NCBI GenBank assembly: GCA_037903355.1
Contig: JBAJFE010000005.1
Location: 1,488,001 to 1,552,000, forward strand
DNA length: 64,000 bases
Reading direction: 5' to 3'
DNA from: Trichuris trichiura
Taxonomy: Eukaryota; Nematoda; Enoplea; Trichinellida; Trichuridae
Shown: positions 32,593-45,300 of the stretch, one piece after another
Numbering within the stretch: position 1 is the first letter of the stretch
Layout: each line of letters opens with the position of its first letter
Notes under the pieces: model-generated
Database searches by the model: none
Told to the model about the DNA's origin: nothing
The model's input: only the letters and a program-made list of their open reading frames with translations
Position numbers and translations under genes: made by a program

Positions 32593-35370
32593 CTAGGCGG
32601 CGGTTGAACCGCCACGATTGGCAGGCGGTTTGACTCGGTATATTCGTACAAGCCAATGTTCGCTGGTGTACACTTCTTCAAGATGATCAAGTTCAAAATT
32701 TTTATTACCAATTTCCGCGTGACGAACTCTGTCGTAGCCTTGAGGCTTTGCTGTTAAAAAAAAGGAAAAAGTAAACACTTCAACAAAAATAAAATTAGCA
32801 TAGCGTGCGCTTACATGACTCCGTGTAAACTTGACCAAATCTGTAGTAGCTCAATTTGTACATCAGCGAATTGAGCATTGTAGGCGATGCCTCCCGATCA
32901 ATCCGATATTCCCCGGAAGCGGACAAGTAATCCGCCTCGTGAATATGTTTACCTTTTTCCGTTGAACCGCCAATGCGCACCATCCAAAGAAATTTGTTAA
33001 TATCTTCAAGAAAAAAGCGGGTCGTAAAAAAATATTGATGCTTTTTTTTTGCCTTACCGTCCGACGAGTAACCTATCATACCGCCAAAAATTACTAGCAC
33101 ATAGTCAACGTCTAATTCTAGCATAATTTCGTAAGCTTTCTCTTCTGGAGAAGCCATTGCCTGACCAACTCGCGATATATGAGTATTATTCCACGTATTG
33201 TTATCCACTAGTACTGTTCGATTTGCCATCGCGGTTATCTGATATCCATAATCCCACCAAGACATAACTTTAGCATCCTAAAAAGGAAGATTACATATAC
33301 AGGACAGTTTATAAGGATATGCTCTTACGACAGGCGTATTATGACTAAGCCAATAGTATGCTTCTCGAAAATCGTCGAATATAGTATTGGATCCATCGCT
33401 GGTAGTAGCCGAGAGAACAATGCTTGGCGAACTGTAAGCTTGAGAAGTAACCGAGGTACAATGGAAAGTATAGCTGACAAAGAAGAACATCAAAATACCA
33501 ACAACCGACGTCGCAACCTACAAAAATGCAAACTAACACCAATTTAGGCATTTTCACGCAAGCAGGCAACCTCTTGCTTGTACGGATAGGTCGGATCCGC
33601 TTTTTTCGTTCTTTTCGAGGTCGAGTTCAACTCTATGTCTTTTATAAACAAGGAAATAACGGAAGAAGCGCCTATTCCTGATACAATGCACATAACCGGA
33701 GCTAGAACAAGCATTAGACGAACCATAACGCCCTAATAAAAAATTTATATATAAATAATAATAATGCAACAACTTAAAGGATAAAACGTACGGCAAAGTA
33801 GACGCTCGTAACAGCGTACAGTATGATGAAAACGTTGGAATCGGATAGGTGTTTAAAACAGAAATACAGGCCGGCTGAAATGCTATAGATAATGTAAACA
33901 TTGTAGTCAATAATGGATACAAACCCGGGAAAAGGAAGACGGCCACATGGGTATCAATGTAGAAGGAACTCCAAGCGGTCGGCTGGTGTTCCGACACGCT
34001 CGCAATGATTGGAATGTGATTTTTTGCGTACGACGGATCGAGAAGGCTGTAGAATCGTCCTGTCCACGGCGCGATCTCTGCGCAACAAGAAAACAGCCTC
34101 AAACTAAATGCAATGCTTTTGGCGGGAAAGGCTTTCTCACTTCCAAGAAATTCGGCAAGCAACAAACCGGACAAGAGAACAACAACCACAAAAGAAATGG
34201 CAGTTTGGAACAGGTAGTTGAACGTATCTTCATTGACCTTCGATTTCATATAGTTGACAAAGGAATAGAGTTGAACGAGACCAAATACGCCCAATGCCTA
34301 AAAAAGAGAAAAACTTTTTCTTTTGCCTATTATGACGCAATGTTCTGCTTACCGCCATATGCTCGCTGGATTGAACCGGCTGAAAGCCCACAAATGGTAT
34401 TTGCATAGACAATAGCGTACCGAGGCAGTAAACCTTGAAAAATCGTTTGTTTTTGCAAAGTGTACAAAAGATAGGGTAATTCTCACGACGGAATAGGCCA
34501 CGTAGATGCGATGGGAGAAGCGGGAACAAATAATCAATGCAAGTACGTGCATTGGAATGAGATTAATTAGAAAAACGTATCCACCCCACGACGAGACCAT
34601 GTAGAAATAAGATATCGCGCAAAGAGATGACCAATAAATGCTGCCGGATTTGATTGCCTTTATCCAAAAATAGTATGTCAGCAGCATACAAAATATAGCA
34701 ATGCCTTCGTTGTCGTACGAGCCCGCAACGGAGCGGGAAATGTATCCTGGCACAATTGAAATCATAGCGGCTGCAATAAGCCCAGCGCCTTCATTCTTTA
34801 AAAAGCCAAAAAAGGTCATACGACCTTATTTGGAAATGGACAATTACCTTTAATTCCTTAGTGAGCAAATAAGTGACAATTGTAGTTAGGCTACTGAAGA
34901 AAGGAGCTAAGAAGACGCATATCTCTCTGATATGCACAGTTATGTGAAAGAAGTGAAGCACGTGATACAAAATGGTCGAAGTCATCATTAAGCCTACAAA
35001 AATGAAGTGTTTTGATCATGTATTCCAAATATGGATACGATACCTGGATATATAGTGCCACCTATAATTCTTCCCAACGGATACCATGCTCGGTCGTCAA
35101 ACCAATTGTGAAACTTGTAAAAACCTTCTTCGGTCAGGTACTTTGTCGTTCTGTAGTTGAAATAGGGATCGAATTCGTGAATTACACTTTCGAAACGAAG
35201 CACCGAAAAGAGTCGCGTCGAAAAGGCTATCGAGACAAAAAAAATAGTTATTTTCAAAAATGATCCGAAGGTCGCTGCTTACATAGTATGGCGGTCAATG
35301 TTAAAATAATAATCTTCAGCAAAGTTTGCTGACGCTGAAAACCCAACTTTGACACCGCTCTCAATTCCAT
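32593..35370 (-). CDS. STT3A: Oligosaccharyltransferase catalytic subunit STT3A
   Basis: Catalytic subunit of the ER oligosaccharyltransferase; transfers the lipid-linked glycan to Asn-X-Ser/Thr. About 12 exons. The start [19 protein letters not shown] is in an exon ending 35322, joined in phase to [20 protein letters not shown], which holds the first metal-binding acidic motif. It continues with [15 protein letters not shown], the membrane core ([38 protein letters not shown]), [12 protein letters not shown] (SVSE loop) and [14 protein letters not shown]. The lumenal domain follows with the acceptor-binding [15 protein letters not shown] and [10 protein letters not shown] then [20 protein letters not shown]. 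The C-terminus is short ([17 protein letters not shown]) and lacks the basic STT3B tail, so it is STT3A-type. All key motifs are intact. Confidence 0.95.
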
Positions 35371-35913
35371 AACAGCCTAGAAAATGCCTCAACGTTACAA
35401 TAAGACAAATAAGCGCATTTGGGTCGAAAACGATAGGAAAAATCCGCTTCGCTGAACGTCGTGGAGGAAAAAAAAGCGCAATGGGCCAACAAATATCATA
35501 ATCGATTTATTGTGTAAAAATAAGAACAAAAGTACGTATATGAACATGAGGAATGCATTGTCCGCCAAAAAAAGCCCATTTAACGACGATCGGCGTGTAT
35601 ACTCGTCTAATGCGTTTAAAGCGGGGAAAAAGTTTTTTAACAAACAAAAACGATTCCTGACACAATCGTGTAAGTGAACAAACAGCGCGTACGCGCGAGA
35701 AGAGTAACTTTTTTTTAAAAAAAAGGTAACGTGCGGGCGAATAAATGAAAGTTTTAAAAAGTGAATACGTGTGTAAAGTGCTAAGTTAAAATGCTCTGCC
35801 AGTAAGGTAGGAGATAAATAATTGCCGGTTGAATATTCGCGGGCGCTAAGTACATAATGTGCTACTATTGTATTGAACAAAAAAAATATATATGCGGAGC
35901 CTATTTTTCCTTT
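35371..35913. other. Spacer between STT3A start and Argonaute stop
   Basis: This holds the Argonaute 3' UTR and the STT3A promoter. A 161-codon hydrophobic frame spans 35395-35880 on the minus strand, but it sits just downstream of the Argonaute stop and resembles no family, so it is treated as UTR. Confidence 0.45.
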
Positions 35914-38900
35914 TTAGGCAAAGTACATGACGCTATTGCTGTTTGGGTGAATAAGTACTGCCCGTGTTAGGCCGCTGGCTTGGCCTTGCCGATCGTCGCT
36001 TGAATTGACGCTGCCATCTCCGCTAAACATTAATTGTATATTTTAATAAATAAATTTAAATATTCACAAAAAAACAAATACCTGTCACGTTCCTTTTCGA
36101 CAAGATGATAGCGCGCTCGAAAAGCAACCAAGTGAGCATAGTAAGCCGGAGCTGGAATGGAAACGGATCTTGTACATCGTACGTAAGTGTGACAAAGTTG
36201 ATATGTCAATTGTTGAATTTCATCCGCTGCAAAGTTGTTGTCGTCCCAAAGGACGTGATAATGACTTGGCCGACTAGTTCCCTGAAAACATTTCACCTAT
36301 ATACTCATTCCGTGAACCAAAATACAAACGGCGGCAACAAGCCTTCAATCATAATTCTTCCAACTATTTATGAACTGATTCGAAAGCGTATTCTGATTCG
36401 TGTTGCATACAACGCCCGCTATTTTACATAGTTCGAATAATGGGCATTTTATAATAGAAACGGAAAAAGTGGACAATTCCAAGCATCTTTGATCATATGT
36501 CAATCTTTTCTTTACAGTCACACATGCCAGCTCTTTCTACGTACTCGAAAAAATTGAGTTAATATTTTGTTTATCATTTCGACGTATTTTTTTGGACTAT
36601 TGTAAACTTAATTCCCTGAGGCCAACAATAGGCACTTATCCGAGCAACGGAAGTACGGTAAGTTTAAATTTATTTTGCATAATCGATTCTAAAAGTACGT
36701 CAGAAAGCGCGTGTGAATTTACTAGCCATTAAGTTACACAAGTTTCGATACTGTCGAGCCAAAGGCGTCTAAGAATGGCCAGGTAGCACCTATGCCTGGG
36801 CAGCGTCCTGAGCTATGCTTCGACTAGCCAATAGGTTTCAACCTTAAGAATAGAATAGCACCTCACTCTTTTAGCAGGACGGCGTCCTAGTCGAAAGAAA
36901 AAAGATTCTAAAAATTTTAAAAAAAGGGCTGCAACAGTAGGTGACGGCTAAGTAGCCTGAACATCATTACTGGATACGGTCAGATTGCTGTTCTTCAGAA
37001 CGAATTTGTATAATGGACATTTCTCTGCATTCGGAGACGAAATGGGAACAGTTATAATATGCAAATATCTTAGAAAGATTAAACTGATAAAAATTAAATT
37101 GTGAAGACGTAAAAACTGGCTTAAGGGACCCAACTACACTGTCACTGACCTAGTGGCAATTTGAACTTTTTCTACTTCGCGGGTGTAGAAACTTTTATTG
37201 CTCGAAAATTCTCCAACTTTCGAAAGACTGTTGATACCGCCCTCAGCGTGTGTTGTAATCTTTCGATTAATGAAAACCACCGAAACTGTAAAACAACAAC
37301 CTACACGGCTTCTTTCCGACTTTGAAAAAAAAACGTTTCGCTTCTGAAGTTTAAAAATCATAAAGGGAAGTACGAAATTCTTTGCCGAATAACTAAGCTG
37401 CACGAGGCATAGCAAATGTACCTGATTTGCTTGCCGCTCATTTCAAAAATGCCAACAAATAAAGATAAGAGTCCCTTATTTGCAGACCTAATAGCTGAAA
37501 AAACGCGGATACGAAGCAGATGTAATGGATTGTCCTACCGTAGTACCTTTAAGCTTGAAAATCAAGTTCAATCGTTGTACGGTAAAATTTAAAATCTAAA
37601 GACGCAACCTGAACATCTTTCAGGTAATAGGGCTAAAATTGTTTGTATCTCGATTACAGGCATTCACTAGCGAACAGTTTTTTAAAAAATGTTATCTTCC
37701 ATGAACAGACGTACAAAATTTAGAGAATTATTTTTAAAAAAAGTAACAAAAAGAAGCTGGTTTGTTTAGCATGAACGAATAGCAAGTAATTTATATTCAA
37801 GAGTTGATTGTTGTTTTTGCTTCGCCGTGCCATTCTTACCTGAATGCCCGCGTGACTACATAGGTAAAAATCAAATTCTTGCGGATGAGTGATTCCCGAA
37901 TCGACCGTAGTTCCTGCCGGAATATTGCCACTTTTTCCTTGCTGAAAAACGAATTTCGCTTTTACGACTATGTTACAATTACGCATGGAGATTCGAAGAA
38001 CGAACCATGTCGCGCCTGTCCGCGCAGAACAATCTTGTGTGATGACGCTTCTGGACGGCAATGTACGTTATGCCCGGTTGGTAGCCGCGTTCAAGCATAA
38101 TACACGCCTCGCGGATTGCTCTCAGCTCGTGTTGCAACACCTACAACGGATAACATTAGCAATTGCAACTAAATTATTCAAAACGTTATTCCAACCTGAT
38201 AAAATTGACCTTCGGAAACACCATCGCGGTAAAGCACAATTCTTGTAGGCTTGAAGCGAGTCGACTGATAGAATTGAATCAACAATTCCTTTGTCATGAA
38301 GGCCAATTCTTCAATTCTTTCCGTTCTTTCGTCCTTTGTTTTACCACTTCTTTCGTCCGTTATCCGTTTCGGATACTGTATACGAACGGACGCGCCGTAA
38401 CGACTCGGATGGGCGTCCATACTGCCAACAAGAGCGGCAATGGATGGTTTCTTGTTGTCGCCAGCCGGAGGATGCGTTATGTCGGCACCAAGAAAAATAA
38501 CTGGCTCATTGAATACCTTTGGTCTAAATAAAGCTAAGCATAAAAGGCAAAAGGCAAAATATGCTAAACAGATTTTTGCTACTACCTAATACTGGGTACT
38601 AAAATACTGTTCACTCCTCCCAATTTTACATTGATCTTCAAGCAAAGATTGGACAACGTCTGCGCCGAAGTTTTGTTCACATTTTTTGCTTGCACGCACT
38701 GAGAAGCGATGCCAAAGACCGTATCGCCAACGCGCTTCACTTCGGCTGTAGAGGAAAAGCAACAAGCTATGAACGAACCTGAAAATCCAACAATTGTACA
38801 CGTACCGTATACGGGTGTTTTGCCGGGCAGAACGACAATGACAAGTTGGAGATTGGGAAATTGCGTTTTCAAGTAGCGAAACATTGGCTCCACCTGATCT

Positions 38901-41415
38901 GGACCCGTAGCGTACTTGCAAAAGCATGGCTGACCAGAAATCGGCATGCCCGCGTCGTGGGAGATCTTTTGAAGTTGCTGCGTGAAACTGCTGCAACGTT
39001 TACGGAAATTTCAATACAACAATTCGCTTAATATGCAAATGAGGAAAAGTACCGCAACGCATCTTCTTTGCACATGTGCTGCGGGGCAAAGCAGGCAATA
39101 GCCCAAGTGCGTATTTCCACTCCTGTATGAAACTGTTTGCCGCGCATATCCCATACGCCCTTGTCCGGCATGGCCATTGCTCGAGTCTACAAGCAGATAG
39201 AAAAGAGTAAACATTTTCGAAGACCAATTCTATGGACTTACCCGCCCGCCGTATAACAGCTTGGGAGGAACCAAAACTCTGCCGCATACTTCAGCCATAC
39301 AAGGACTGATTGATATGCCGAATTCACGGGCGAAAGGGTCATTATTAAAATCTGCCTTTCGAACCTGGAAATTATGAATACCGCCTAGATGGTGACATAA
39401 TAGAAAAACTCGTACAAGCTCATTTATCTCGTGCTCCCTGTCAGGCGCGCTTCTAGCGGTCGCTTTGATCATTGTCGAGGTTTGGGTGTCCGTCAGCTTC
39501 TTTATGCACCGCTGACCGGGAACAACGTTGCATACTTCCAAAGGAAGATAAGTGTGCTTCTGTTCCTGACCAACTTGAAGACAAGGCAAAAATGGGTATC
39601 TAAAATCAACAACCAATGAAGCAGCCGCGCGGCTTAAAAAACGAATTACTTAAGCTTCATTCTATATTTATCCATGAAATATTTGGCGACGGTACATTCA
39701 ACAGTTTGTCCACTTTCGGTTTGTAGCGGAAAGCTTAAAAAATATACCGATCGCTGGGAGAACATTATACAAGGCAAATACTAACGTCTGAGTTTGAGCC
39801 GGTCTCCTTGTAACGTTGCAAACGCGGTACTTGCGACGCATTGAACCACAATGAGTTATTTCGATTTTCAAACCTAGACAACAAAGACGCCACGTGGCTG
39901 CCTGTGACGTCGTCAGCCAATGATCGTTACCTTTTATTTCTTTGGTAAACTTGACGCGTTGAGCGTCATTTAAAGGTCGCCTAATATCGTTAATATTTGG
40001 AACTTCAAGAACTTCGGCGAGATATTCGATCGCAGGCATCGACTTGTAAAATGCCGTAGCGGACACTAGCAAACTTTTCGTTACTTTTTCCGAATTAAAC
40101 GATCAACGCGTACCATCGATATTTAGCATCATTTTCCATTGGGACGGACGAATGCTTTGATGAAAACCAAACCATACCTCGCGTCCACCGCCAAGCGGAT
40201 GGAAAAAACGATCGGGAGGAGAGAAAAACGAGCGCCCTACGGGAGTGTACCTGAAAATCAAATAACGTGTTACTAGGTATACTGTAGGCGACGCGTCCAA
40301 CCGCATGCTAGGCAAATGGCGCAAAATCACGTCGAGCGCTTCGACCGAATCTTTCGGAATTGTTCTGCAGCGACCCTCCAAAGCCTCCTGGAGATCGCAG
40401 AGCGACACTTGCGACACCCATTTGATTGTAACGCGAAATTTTCTGTCGTCTCCTTCTCCTGGCAACGTAACTTCTAACTCAACCTGAGTACATGTCAAAG
40501 TGACCAAAGGCGAGACGGTAGAAGGAAAAGTACCCTATCGAGTCCAATAGGCAGTGGTTCTTTTGAATAGAGATTCTTTTTCCCATCAAAAACTGGGCGA
40601 TTCTTGTTAAAAACCTTTTGTTGATACGCCTGTACCATTGTGTCAATAATCTCTCTGATCAAAGAAGCGGCTTAGAATTTCAGTTGTTGAAAGGCGGCAA
40701 ATTCCTACCTGTTAACTCGTCTAGGGCACTTGTCCGGCTGGATCAACACTTCGTAGTGATGCAAAATGCCGGAAGGTATTCGCACTTGAAAATGATTTGC
40801 TTTGAGCATGATTTGGTCTCCTTGCTTGCCGTAGTTGGGACGGCGAGGGGCGACAAACTGCAGTGGAACGCTGCATGACAAAGGACCGCCGGGCGCAAGA
40901 CTCGGAGGCGCGATTCCTGTTGGTAGGCCAGGGCCGTTTCCATATGCAACCGCGAGGTTCTGCTGCTGCTGCACAGTTCCTACCGAAGGACCATTGTTGA
41001 CGGCCGGCACCGACAACAATCCCAATGCCGCGTTTTGCCCACCAACAGGCATGTAGCCGGGCACTCCAATGGCTAAAGAAGGAAACCGCCAAGTGGACCA
41101 ACAAACAAAGCAAAGTTTGCATTTCATAACGTGCAATTAAAAGTGCATTTACCGCTAACCGCGCCCGACAAAATGTATACGCCAAACGGACAAGAACAAA
41201 CCAACGTAGGCAACTCATGCTTAAACAGCAAAATTTGAACAAAACCTACCGTGGCCAAGATGATACATTTTTTGAACGATTGCGGTGTGCCCCTACGGCG
41301 CGGCAACGGAAGGCGCAAATACAATATCTTACGCCTACACCGCAAACAGATGACAACCAGGAAAGCCCAAACCAAACACGACAATTACGGTACCGCAAAA
41401 GATGCTCAGGTCCAT
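35914..41415 (-). CDS. alg-1-like: Argonaute, ALG-1/ALG-2 (AGO1-4) class, miRNA-type
   Basis: Core miRISC protein that binds small RNAs and represses targets. The inferred start MDLSIFC (41415) joins in phase to [18 protein letters not shown] Gln/Gly/Pro-rich head precedes the N domain ([30 protein letters not shown]), linker ([34 protein letters not shown]), PAZ ([30 protein letters not shown]), L2 ([18 protein letters not shown]), MID ([29 protein letters not shown]) and PIWI. Slicer residues appear as [21 protein letters not shown] and [12 protein letters not shown]. It ends [13 protein letters not shown], like nematode ALG-1. Oddities are about 15 extra residues before the [10 protein letters not shown] helix of PIWI, and a 1,558-bp intron (36282-37839). 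The first exon is the least certain part. Confidence 0.93.
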
Positions 41416-41686
41416 TGTTGGCGTCGTTGACCGCAAAACGAAAGAACCGCCATAATTTTTGCCAATGGCGCTCTTGCAAGTGCAAATTTTTTGTTTAGCC
41501 TATATAAATTAACCTAAACTGCAATAGAATACTGTCTGAGGAGAAATGCTAACAAAAAACAACTAATCCAAAAATTGCACCGCTACCGCACAGCATTATT
41601 TACCAAGTCCGGGAGTAAACAAAGTTCAGAGAAGCGCCGAATGCATTCCGGTTTATTTTACGAAGCCAAGAAATTAAACGAAAAAT

Positions 41687-41884
41687 GTACACGAATTTTT
41701 CCCCGTTCGTATTTGCCAACAAAACGAGTCAAATAAGCGAAAAACTTTTTAATCTCGTTAAAGGCATAAAAACCAAACGACAGTTCGCCAAACTGTCGTT
41801 TGGTTTTTATGCCTTTAACGAGATTAAAAGTTTTTCGCTTGACTCCTTTTGTTGGCAAATACGAACGGGGAAAAATTCGTGTAC
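41687..41884. repeat. Long near-perfect inverted repeat (foldback / hairpin)
   Basis: The left arm 41687-41785 (99 nt) pairs with the right arm 41791-41884 (94 nt) around a 5-nt loop CGCCA. The arms differ only by about a 4-nt insertion, one extra T and a base or two. Weaker pairing extends roughly ten bases outward on each side. A 12-bp direct repeat AAGCCAAGAAAT flanks the structure at 41663-41674 and 41933-41944, which could be a target-site duplication or part of the element. If transcribed, the RNA would form a hairpin of about 95 bp. It lies 272 bp upstream of the Argonaute start codon. Confidence 0.9.
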
Positions 41885-41946
41885 ATCTTTTGTTGAACAA
41901 CTGCACCCTTTGCAAGCTATTCGCTTTTTCACAAGCCAAGAAATGT

Positions 41947-42182
41947 AAAAATGTACTTGCTTTTCCAACAAACTACAGTAAGATTTGTTTTAAATTTTTT
42001 TCGAACGCCTCGATAACATTTCTTCACTCCTCAGTGTTACTTGACAAATGTGGGAATAAAGAAAATTAAAATAAATGGTGAATTGCTCTCCTTTTATCGT
42101 ACGAAACAAAAAATCAAAAACTGTACTTGCTTTCCCAAAAAACCTACAGTAGGCTTATTTTGAATTTTTTTGAATGCTCGGA
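41947..42182. repeat. Partial tandem duplication, period about 170 bp
   Basis: About 60 bases from 41953 (GTACTTGCTTTTCCAACAAA, then CTACAGTAAG and a T-rich stretch) recur from 42123 (GTACTTGCTTTCCCAAAAAA, CTACAGTAGG, then T-rich) at roughly 80% identity. The intervening part is not clearly repeated. Confidence 0.7.
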
Positions 42183-42343
42183 CGCAGTTCGTTCGTTGCA
42201 AAGACCGGCCAGCTTTGCCCTCTGCAATTTTGCGCAGCTGCTTTCGACAAAAAGTAAGTATTTTTGCCTTTGATTTCCTCAGCTTCTCTTACGCAAGTGC
42301 AATATCGTTTTAAAAACGTTGCTCTTAGGTAGCGTAAACAAAG

Positions 42344-45300
42344 TTAATAACGCATTGCAGTTTTAAGCCAATTGTCAATTTCTGTCCAATCCACTTCAAC
42401 CTGAAGAAGTATAGCTAAGAAACGTTGCGCGTAAAGATGCCGTTTACCTCTCCTTCCAATTGCTTAAATTTTTCTATTGATTCTTCGTTTTCGTTTTCAA
42501 TGAGGTAACGCTGACGAAGGCCAAAAACAAGGCTTACATAAGACTTTTGCTTGCAAGCTATCTCCAATGCGCTGAAAGGTAGACCGTGAGACATTGTCAG
42601 AAGTTAAGTTTGCTTCACCGAGCCCAGCAGTTGAGATCAATGTTCAACAGTATGGCTTCCAAAACGAGCTTTCTCTCCAAATATAATTGTTCAGCTTTTT
42701 CAACGTCTCCAGTCAAAAGACACAAGTCCACGTCGCGAAAGTTGTCGCTCGTCCTATTCATAAATTCTATTTTCTCTACCTACAAAGCTTATTAGACTAT
42801 GGCACAGTCCAACGATTTTCCACTCGTACTTCATTAATGACTGCGTAACAATATCGAGCTACATTGACTTCACCGCTTAGAGTAGCTTCAACAGCAACTG
42901 TAGCCCACAGTGCTTCGTCCTTAAATAAATGTAAGCTGAATATTGAACAGAGCCTTCGAATGGAAACTAACATTAATCTGACGGCACAATTGAAGCGATT
43001 TTTCCCATTCACGGTTCTGTAGATGGTTGTGCAAAGCAAACGAGAATGGATTGAGCATGCAAAAAATGAGACATCCGTCGGAACGCCTCAGAACAACTTG
43101 CGAACCGTGGAAACCCTCCAACCGCGCAGCTTTGCCAATATCGCTGAATGGAACATTGTCAAAAAGTGACTTATTCAATTGTAATCGTATCAATGAAAAC
43201 CTTTGTTTCTTCAGTACGGTTTTCGGTAGCAACTGCGCGTCTACGAACGCTGTCTCTGGCTGACACCATAGCAACAAACTTTCGTCCTGAACGCCCAGCA
43301 GCATTGCCGTACAATCGCTAAACTTGACAGTTTGCACTATTTTGCCTGCAGAAAGTGTTGAAAACAAAAGAGGACACAGCTTAAGTATTAACAAGTTACC
43401 TAATTTTACCAAACACTGTCCGGCATAAAGACGACCTATGAAGCAGCTGCCATTAATGTCCACAAAAGCGACTTTTCGACCAGCCTTCGTACCAGCTTGC
43501 TCGACACTAACTTGAACGATGTCATACTACGATAGAACAAGTATGGAAAAATAGAATTTTAGTCGATTTACATACGCAATGAAGCATGGTAGCAGTATCC
43601 ACTTTTTTACCATCGGTTGGGTCAAAACATTCCAGACGCTTTCTATTTTCCAAGCTTCGAACGCATAACGAATCGTTACACAGGTCAACGGCGTCGCCAT
43701 CAAAAAAGCGAACAGCTGAAGGATCGATTCCTCCAATTTGAAAAGATGACTGTAGGCGGCCATCGTACGTGAAAATCACGTACGTACGACCATTGGTTAA
43801 CATGAAAATACTGTAATATTCAAACGGTTATACCTTCCGCTTACAATGGACGAGCCTTACCGCTCAGCGAGCGTTATGTGGCATACAGGAAATTTCAGTT
43901 CAAACATGACGGGCGTATTCCAATTACTGCGACTGAAAGCCGCCCGGTAACTTTTGAAAAATCGTTAAACTGACTTCGAATACCGAAATATGTAGCATTG
44001 CGTTTGCGTAGTGGCAACCAAGTGATCCCAACCCAGTTGAAATTTGCATATGCGACTATTCGTCTCGAGCAGTTCAACAGCTTCGTTTAAGAGATTTTTA
44101 ATTTCAATTGATCCGTTGTTCAACTGAGACGCCTCCAATTGATACCATCTGGAAGTTCTACAATTACAGATCGATCCGCCATTGGGTCAATGTACACTTT
44201 AAGCTTTGCCATCTTACTCTGAGTGAACATAAAAGATGAAAAGCTCATTGTCCTTACTTCCCACTGACACAATGGAACCGTCGGGTGACCAAGCAACCTT
44301 TGCCACTTCGCCATCGATTATCTCCTCGCATACAATGTGATCCTGAAGTAGCTAATGAGAGGAAGGAAAAAATAAGGGAAAATTTTAACTTACGCCGGAT
44401 GAAGTGCAGAGACGAAGCTTTTGCTGAAAGCCAACAGCAAGGAAATGACCATCCGGTGACCACGAGACAGAAGCAACGGAAGATTTAACATTGTTCGACG
44501 TGTACAGCGCTTTGCCATTTTCGTTCCAAATCTGCATAAAATATCGGAATCACTCTTGCAACATGCGAATGTGTAGTAGCACTTTGTATCGGCCATCTTC
44601 ACTTGCAGAAACGATATAGCCATTAACAGAATTCCAATCTATAGAAAGAAGAGCTCCAGCATGAGCTTTCCAACGAATTGCCCTTTCCGTTCCTTGCACG
44701 TTGTGTACGTGAAGAGCATTGTCTGAACAGAACAGGAGACGAGAACCATCCGGAGACCAAACTAGATCGTAAACGGGACGATCAACAATAGTAAGCGTCA
44801 AACGAAGAAGCCCATTTCGAGACCAAATCTTTACGTGTCCGTCTTCTCCTCCTAAAACAAACAAAAACAATTCCTCATGCCCAAATCTGTCAGCAAACAA
44901 AGGAATTGAATGCTAGGAAGACTTGCTGAAAGATGATTACTCATTCCGTGACGTCTTGGCAACCACGTCAAATTAACGACTTAAAGCATTAATCACCAAG
45001 CCAATGGTTAGCAACAATGGTTTCCTCAATTCAACAACGATAAAAAAGAAGAACTCATCTTTGACAGAAGGCACAGATTACTTTAACAACATTCGAAAAA
45101 ATTAGTTCCACACAACGAATACTTCAAAGCTCACTTTCTTACCTAACTATCGAACAATGCATCGCAGTTTTTGCAACAAAACCAGCTTCGTAATGTTGTA
45201 AAACAGGCATTTCAACTTGCAAGTCATACCAATTTGAAAGAGTTTTTGTATAATGCAAAAAATAACTGGAGCCATACTGTAATAATACTTGACCATCACA

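Larger units (their letters stand above)
41416..42343. other. Argonaute upstream region and IFT80 3' flank
   Basis: Presumed Argonaute promoter (minus strand) plus the IFT80 3' UTR. It is dominated by a foldback (41687-41884) and a partial tandem duplication (41947-42182), both listed. No gene is recognised. Confidence 0.55.

Noticed and set aside
33554..34294. 246-codon continuous frame in STT3A
   Set aside because: It reads through introns; conserved STT3A segments ([15 protein letters not shown]) change frame within it and fit small spliced exons.
35395..35880. 161-codon hydrophobic minus-strand frame
   Set aside because: It lies directly downstream of the Argonaute stop, with no signal of a start context or family. 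Best read as 3' UTR.
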